From contig JANQPA010000001.1 in the NCBI GenBank assembly GCA_028285545.1, forward strand, positions 1 through 64,000: DNA of 64,000 bases, in the 5' to 3' direction. Positions 61,358 through 64,000 of this stretch are shown in pieces. Made by a program: the position numbers and the translations under genes. Under the pieces are notes generated by a model. That model worked only from the letters and a program-made list of their open reading frames with translations, made no database searches and was not told the origin of the DNA. Within the stretch, counting starts at the first letter, position 1. Each line of letters begins with the position of its first letter. Source of the DNA: Saprospiraceae bacterium (lineage in GTDB: Bacteria > Bacteroidota > Bacteroidia > Chitinophagales > Saprospiraceae).

Positions 61358-64000
61358 ATGAGGGGTGTTTCAAGTCGTATTTTTTGGATAATAATCTGCT
61401 GTTTCCAGGGTATTTGTTCCTTTTCGCAAACAAACCCAATGATGGAAGCACTACCCTCTCCATCTATATCCTCTCTATCGACTTTTGGTATAAACGAAGG
61501 TTTGCCAATTAATTGTGTCATTTCTACAATAATAGACAAGAAGGGACGACTTTGGATCGAATTTTGTGAGTATTTAAAAGAAGATGAAATAAATGATTTT
61601 TTTCATTATGATGGGAAAAAATCATTTTTCCATCCATTAGCATTAGATAGTTTAAAAACCATAGAAAAAAATCTGAAATGGTACCAAATCGGATCAACTA
61701 AGACAGGGTATCTTTTTGGATCAGCTTTAGAACACCCTTTAACCTTTTTACTAAATCCTGATACGAAAAAGCAATACATTTTTCAATTTAACCCTAAAGA
61801 GAGGGTACTAAAAGCTGTTGAAGATCCTCAAGAAGGCATTTTGGTTTTGACCTGGGATTCTACTACATCCCGAATATATCGTTTAAATGAGGAGGGAAAA
61901 AAGGAAATTCTTGGGGAGTTTAAAAATAATAGTGGCAATGAATCAAATTTAATGTTCTCACGCTCCCTTATAATTCAAGACAACAAAGCTTGGATATTTA
62001 TCCCTTTTGAAGGCCTTGCGGGAATCGACCTTAGCACTAAAGAAAAAGTATTTTACTCCTTTCAGGATCTTTTTAATAAAACTTTACAGTTTGAGAACGT
62101 TCATGAATTTGGACTTCGCCAAGGTGAACTTTCAATTTCAATATTAAACTCAGATAACTTATTACTTTATCTGGGTCCATATCATGGTTTTTATACCTTC
62201 CATATTCCAAGCCTAGAAGTAAGACCACACCATACACTTAATCGATTCATAGATCCTCTTCCGGAAAAAAGCAACTTAAGTATTTGGATTAAAAGGGATA
62301 ATGTCAATAATTTATTTCTGACTTTTAAAAGTATTAGCTCCTCCCAAAACATTATCCAAGCAAGGGATCTTTTTCATATTCTGATGGATAATAAAGGGCA
62401 ATTATACAATTATTCAGCCTTGATCAATGAAATGAAGAATTTTGCTCAACTTGAGCGAGGTAGTAAGTGGGAAGGAGATTTTTATAGTCAGGATTTTAAA
62501 AGACAATTGATATGGACTTCATATGGTGGCTTGATCTTTGCAGATCTTCAAATTAAAACAGAAGGCATAAAGGTCTATCCAATTTCCACCGGTGTCCGGG
62601 CCATAGATGCATTGGATAGTAATACCTTATTCTTTAATACGGACTCCTGGGATGGCACCCTAAATTTACCAGAAGGAAAGGATAGTCCATTACCTCATGA
62701 CAATTTTAAATCCTCCACTTTTTCCTCCCTTCATATCTCTGAAGACCAGAATCTTTGGATGACAAATGGAACTTACTTTATTCAATATAATTGGAAAAAC
62801 GATAAAATTGATAGCCTGCATGTTGGAATTGATTTTAATAAATTTACATTTATCAATAAGGAAGAAATTCTCCTATTATCTCACAAAGGGGAATTATTCC
62901 ATTATCATCTGATTGATCAAAAAGTCAGACCATTTATCTATAAAGATGTGCCCTTCAGTGTTGAAAGTGAAGTTAACGACCTGTATTATTCTAAAGAAGA
63001 AAAGTTGTGGGTAGCTGCTAAAAATGGACTTTGGCAAATTGATCTCCAAAATAAGGAAGTTTCTTCCTATAACTCCACCACTGGTTTGCCCGACAACTAC
63101 ATTATGTCTATTCATCCTGGAGAAAATGGAAAATTATGGCTTGGAACCTATAGTTCAGGAGTCCTTATCTTAGACTCTTCAACAAATGAGGTAAAACAAA
63201 TTTCAGTCATTGACGGACTTTCTCATAAAACCGTTACAGGCATCCTTTCTGATGAGCAAGGCAATCGCTGGGTAGGCACATATAATGGGATCACCATCCT
63301 TTCTTCAACGGGAAAAGTATTGTTTGATTTATCAGATAAGGATGGCTTAATCAATAATGAGTTTAATAGAACATCCTATTTCAAATTTCCTGATGGAAGG
63401 ATGGCTTTTGGCGGAATAGAGGGAATTACTGTGCTGGATCCCACTCTACTTAGAAAGTCATTTATTGATAATAGCCCTCTTCATATTTTTCTAACCAGTT
63501 TAACTTATTACGATAAAAAAGAGGCTAAGAACCAAACCCTTATAGGGGCTTTAACTCCCAAAAAACCCATAAATATTCCAGCAGCCAATCGATTTTTAAA
63601 GCTGGATTTTGCTATTTCCGAATATGTTGATCTTACAAAACATACTTATTCCTATCGGATTATTCCCAAAAAAATGAAAGAAAATGCGGTAGAAAGTATT
63701 GCATGGTCTAATTTAGGACCCGTCTCTGAATTGACCCTTAATAATTTACCGGTGGGTGATTATATCATTCAGATTCAGGGGGTTGATCACAAAGGCCGAA
63801 GAGCGCTTACACCTATAGAAATTTCTATTCATGTAGAACAATTTTTTTATAGAACCTGGTGGTTTTATGCCCTTTGTGCCCTTCCTTTTATTCTAGGCAC
63901 CTGGATTTGGATGCGACGAGTGTTGACCGAAAGAAAGCGATTAAAGATTGAAGTAGAAAAGCGAACCAAACAAATCCGCCTGGATAAGGAAATCATCGCC
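61358..64000 (+). CDS. Second propeller hybrid sensor/regulator (HTCS type), 3' end beyond window
   Basis: Open to the window end: 881 codons from ATG 61358 without a stop. Signal peptide (IIICCFQGICSFSQ). The beta-propeller sensor matches the first hybrid sensor in order and motif (GLPINCVISTIIDKKGRLWI, SYFKFPDGRMAFGGIEGI). The TM helix is at about 830-850 (WWFYALCALPFILGTWIW), and the linker EVEKRTKQIRLDKEIIA leads toward an expected HisKA. The kinase, receiver and AraC parts are expected past 64000. It is paralogous to the sensor at 43130. Confidence 0.9.
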   Translation, partial: MRGVSSRIFWIIICCFQGICSFSQTNPMMEALPSPSISSLSTFGINEGLPINCVISTIIDKKGRLWIEFCEYLKEDEINDFFHYDGKKSFFHPLALDSLKTIEKNLKWYQIGSTKTGYLFGSALEHPLTFLLNPDTKKQYIFQFNPKERVLKAVEDPQEGILVLTWDSTTSRIYRLNEEGKKEILGEFKNNSGNESNLMFSRSLIIQDNKAWIFIPFEGLAGIDLSTKEKVFYSFQDLFNKTLQFENVHEFGLRQGELSISILNSDNLLLYLGPYHGFYTFHIPSLEVRPHHTLNRFIDPLPEKSNLSIWIKRDNVNNLFLTFKSISSSQNIIQARDLFHILMDNKGQLYNYSALINEMKNFAQLERGSKWEGDFYSQDFKRQLIWTSYGGLIFADLQIKTEGIKVYPISTGVRAIDALDSNTLFFNTDSWDGTLNLPEGKDSPLPHDNFKSSTFSSLHISEDQNLWMTNGTYFIQYNWKNDKIDSLHVGIDFNKFTFINKEEILLLSHKGELFHYHLIDQKVRPFIYKDVPFSVESEVNDLYYSKEEKLWVAAKNGLWQIDLQNKEVSSYNSTTGLPDNYIMSIHPGENGKLWLGTYSSGVLILDSSTNEVKQISVIDGLSHKTVTGILSDEQGNRWVGTYNGITILSSTGKVLFDLSDKDGLINNEFNRTSYFKFPDGRMAFGGIEGITVLDPTLLRKSFIDNSPLHIFLTSLTYYDKKEAKNQTLIGALTPKKPINIPAANRFLKLDFAISEYVDLTKHTYSYRIIPKKMKENAVESIAWSNLGPVSELTLNNLPVGDYIIQIQGVDHKGRRALTPIEISIHVEQFFYRTWWFYALCALPFILGTWIWMRRVLTERKRLKIEVEKRTKQIRLDKEIIA

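Noticed and set aside
61246-61539. 97-codon minus-strand ORF at the start of the second hybrid sensor
   Set aside because: It is antisense to the clear signal peptide and propeller start of the sensor gene and overlaps the inverted-repeat element. Treated as a shadow.

Overview
This window looks like the chromosome of a Bacteroidota bacterium, probably of the Saprospiria type (Lewinella/Haliscomenobacter-like). The evidence is AT-rich DNA, many type IX secretion (T9SS) C-terminal sorting domains, very large adhesins built from HYR-like repeats, hybrid two-component systems with a periplasmic beta-propeller, LytS/LytTR pairs, TAnnTTTG-like promoter boxes and few Shine-Dalgarno sequences. No tRNA, rRNA, CRISPR array, transposase or phage gene was seen. 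The genus is inferred, not shown.

Left part (1-13 kb): a glycoside hydrolase whose 5' part is missing, a secreted M20-type peptidase, then a divergent unit of a cysteine-rich secreted protein and a sensor kinase/OmpR-type regulator pair. Three TTGTTA boxes spaced exactly 11 bp apart lie between them. A minus-strand operon follows: ECF sigma factor, anti-sigma factor with HEAT repeats, and two DUF4097-type surface proteins. A four-repeat T9SS cargo protein comes next.

Middle part (13-37 kb): a minus-strand group of serine hydrolase, Ala-Glu/N-acetyl-Glu type epimerase and a DUF1611 P-loop protein (D-glutamate or murein peptide metabolism); an AraC regulator; a thioredoxin-MsrA fusion with DoxX; an M14 carboxypeptidase; small proteins; an exported methyltransferase-like protein; LytTR regulators; a CocE/S15 hydrolase; an operon of TPR protein, alpha/beta hydrolase and LytS/LytTR pair; exported proteins and two TlpA-like thioredoxins. 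The gaps between these genes hold many palindromes and GGGGTATT-type microsatellites. Several occupy convergent gene gaps and probably act as terminators.

Right part (37-64 kb): a BlaI/BlaR1-like pair in which the M56 membrane protease is fused to about 17 ankyrin repeats, with clear BlaI-type operators upstream; an S41 peptidase; and a large cassette of propeller hybrid sensor (1414 aa), giant T9SS adhesin (2426 aa), second giant adhesin (1904 aa) and second propeller hybrid sensor (cut by the window end). The adhesins share nearly identical C-terminal halves but have unrelated N-terminal halves. No SusC/SusD or glycan-degrading genes accompany the hybrid sensors, so they are plausibly surface-adhesin regulators rather than classical polysaccharide utilisation regulators.

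The most interesting points for follow-up are the sensor/adhesin cassette, the M56-ankyrin fusion, the Cys-rich protein/sensor unit with its 11-bp operator array, the GACATGTC palindrome family, the 168-bp MITE-like element filling a convergent gap, and the DUF1611/epimerase pair.
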